NCBI GenBank assembly: GCA_944548615.1
Contig: OX155957.1
Location: 24,521,031-24,585,030, forward strand
DNA length: 64,000 bases
DNA from: Micropterix aruncella
Taxonomy: Eukaryota > Arthropoda > Insecta > Lepidoptera > Micropterigidae
Reading direction: 5' to 3'
The stretch's first letter is position 1; the number at the start of each line of letters is the position of its first letter. Positions 62,613-64,000 of this stretch are shown here, piece after piece. The notes under the pieces were generated by a model. The model saw nothing but the letters and a program-made list of their open reading frames with translations, made no database searches and was not told the DNA's origin. The position numbers were made by a program, and so were the translations under genes.

Positions 62613-62930
62613 TTATGAGTGTGGTTCGGTTAGTACTGAGTGCTGTGATTTATTTCGTGACTGCCAAAAGAAGGGTTATATTTTTACTGCATATGTATGT
62701 ATGTATTTGCATGCCAGTTTGACTATATTACCGTTATTTGTGAGTGTCTTCTTGTGAGTGTCTTATTTGTGAGTGTCTTATCTCTTTAACCATTTATGCA
62801 GTAAAAGGGAAATTTTACGCAGTAAAAGGGAAAAGTCTTTTGTTTTAAACACTAGAGACGATAAATTTACTTATTTTGATAAGAATTCATAATTGTTGAT
62901 AATATGACCAATATACATGACCTAACGATT
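62613..62930 (-). repeat. Dispersed repeat A, reverse copy
   Basis: Reverse complement of much of 365-800; here GTGAGTGTCTTNTTTGTGAG is a short tandem repeat (62739-62783) and GCAGTAAAAGGGAAA is doubled (62801-62834). Confidence 0.65.
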
Positions 62931-64000
62931 TAAATTATTCTTTTAATTTATAAAAAACTACTTTTTGTGACTTAAATATAAAAGTTAAACATATGCTGTC
63001 GCTGACTTTTTTGTAGGTATTTTCAAGCTCTACAACTTTTTTCTAGAACTTAATCATATATCTCTCATCGTTAAGGCAGCGTTAGTTAGAAACCTTTTCG
63101 TTCGACCGTTTTTCCTCCGACTTACTTTGCAAATCCGACTACTGCGAAAAAGTCTTTTCAATTTTAGGATTAATAAGTAGCCTATGACACTCATAAATAA
63201 CGTGGCTTTCTATTGGTAAAAGAATTTTTAAAACCGGTCCGGTAGATCCAGAGATTACTTCCTACAACCTCACAAACTTTACCTCTTTATAATATTAGAA
63301 TAGATACAAGCTGTACTAAAAATATTTAAATTCCGCCGGACATTTTAATTAAATATTTACGCCATCGGTGCTTGGCCCGAAATCGCCCTTAGCCGAGAAA
63401 CGTACACAAACCCCAAAGAGGTTCGTCCACCGGCCGAGAAAAGGCGCTCATCTATTTTATTTATGGAATTAATATTCAGCTTAAATCAGTCTTTGCTATT
63501 TTCCGAGAAATTTTGGGTGACACAACCGTTTTTTTAATAATTCGATAATTTTAAATTGGATTCCATATTTGACAATTGTAATATTTCTTTTCGAATTTTA
63601 TGGTATTTTTCTGCATACACCATAATACATACTCGTATGTGTCAATTTTGCAATTTTAATTTATTTAATGACTTCTATCGCTTTATTTTAAATTTAATGC
63701 AATATTTTTTTTTTATATGAGGTTATTAATATTTCAATGCTTCTTTTGAGCAAGAAATTATGCTGTCATATAATAACAAATTACATAGTTATACCAAATA
63801 ATTTGGAGCAATAGAGAATCTGATTAGATTTCTTTACAGAGAACTTAAAATGACCCTCGTTATTCTTTTGGCATATCTACCATCAAACTTAACATTTTTA
63901 TAAGAAAGCTCCTTTTTATCTTAAGCCAACATAGGTTTTGAAGATAAGTAAATAAATTCCCACAACACACCCTCCAATCCATTTAATAATCACCACAGAG
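62931..64000. other. No recognised gene
   Basis: 63305-63368 repeats the block at 14448-14535. The rest is AT-rich, with nothing recognised. Confidence 0.35.

Overview
The window is a stretch of insect nuclear genome, very probably from a moth or butterfly. It is AT-rich. It carries one unmistakable arthropod-type exon, from a muscarinic acetylcholine receptor. The rest is mostly transposable elements of kinds common in Lepidoptera: short Helitron-type elements ending in CTAGT, mariner and Tc1 copies, RTE and jockey/CR1-type LINEs, a Penelope-like element and many MITEs. A 200-base run of N at 27223-27422 is an assembly gap.

Host gene. On the minus strand at 51558-52488 lies the first coding exon of the receptor (type A by resemblance). 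It gives about 254 residues: the N-terminus, TM1 to TM5 and the start of the third cytoplasmic loop. A clean acceptor precedes it and a consensus donor ends it. No exon with TM6 or TM7 was found downstream on that strand, so positions 1-51557 may be mostly one large intron, with the rest of the gene outside the window or in the gap.

Layout. 1-16 kb: dispersed repeats, a hAT-type element (4217-4955), a Tc1 fossil, a 5S-rRNA-derived SINE, a deleted mariner, two Helitron-type elements and a 173-bp satellite. 18-20.6 kb: an RTE LINE tail, a near-complete but broken mariner and a LINE 3' end abutting it. 22.7-23.2 kb: a SINE split by a MITE. 23.7-27.5 kb: TA arrays around an almost perfect 0.74-kb-arm palindrome made of 557-bp units, then a Helitron-type minisatellite and the gap. 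32-35 kb: the largest LINE, with endonuclease, reverse transcriptase and C-terminal parts. 36-44 kb: more mariner, LINE, piggyBac-type, foldback and tandem-duplicated repeats. 46.4-49.5 kb: two Penelope copies head to head, inserted as one unit with a 13-bp target duplication and itself interrupted by a 670-bp insert with a 5-bp duplication. 50-52.5 kb: palindromic MITEs and the receptor exon. 53-64 kb: repeat fragments, a pyrimidine tract, degenerate LINEs and second copies of families seen in the first 15 kb.

Nothing here forms an operon-like or multi-gene system. The most informative structures are the nested Penelope pair, the giant palindrome with a possible captured exon, the four-copy foldback MITE with ATT target duplications, the hairpin-rich satellite and the CTCF-like motifs carried by repeats. 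All homology calls were made by reading the sequence, without a database search.
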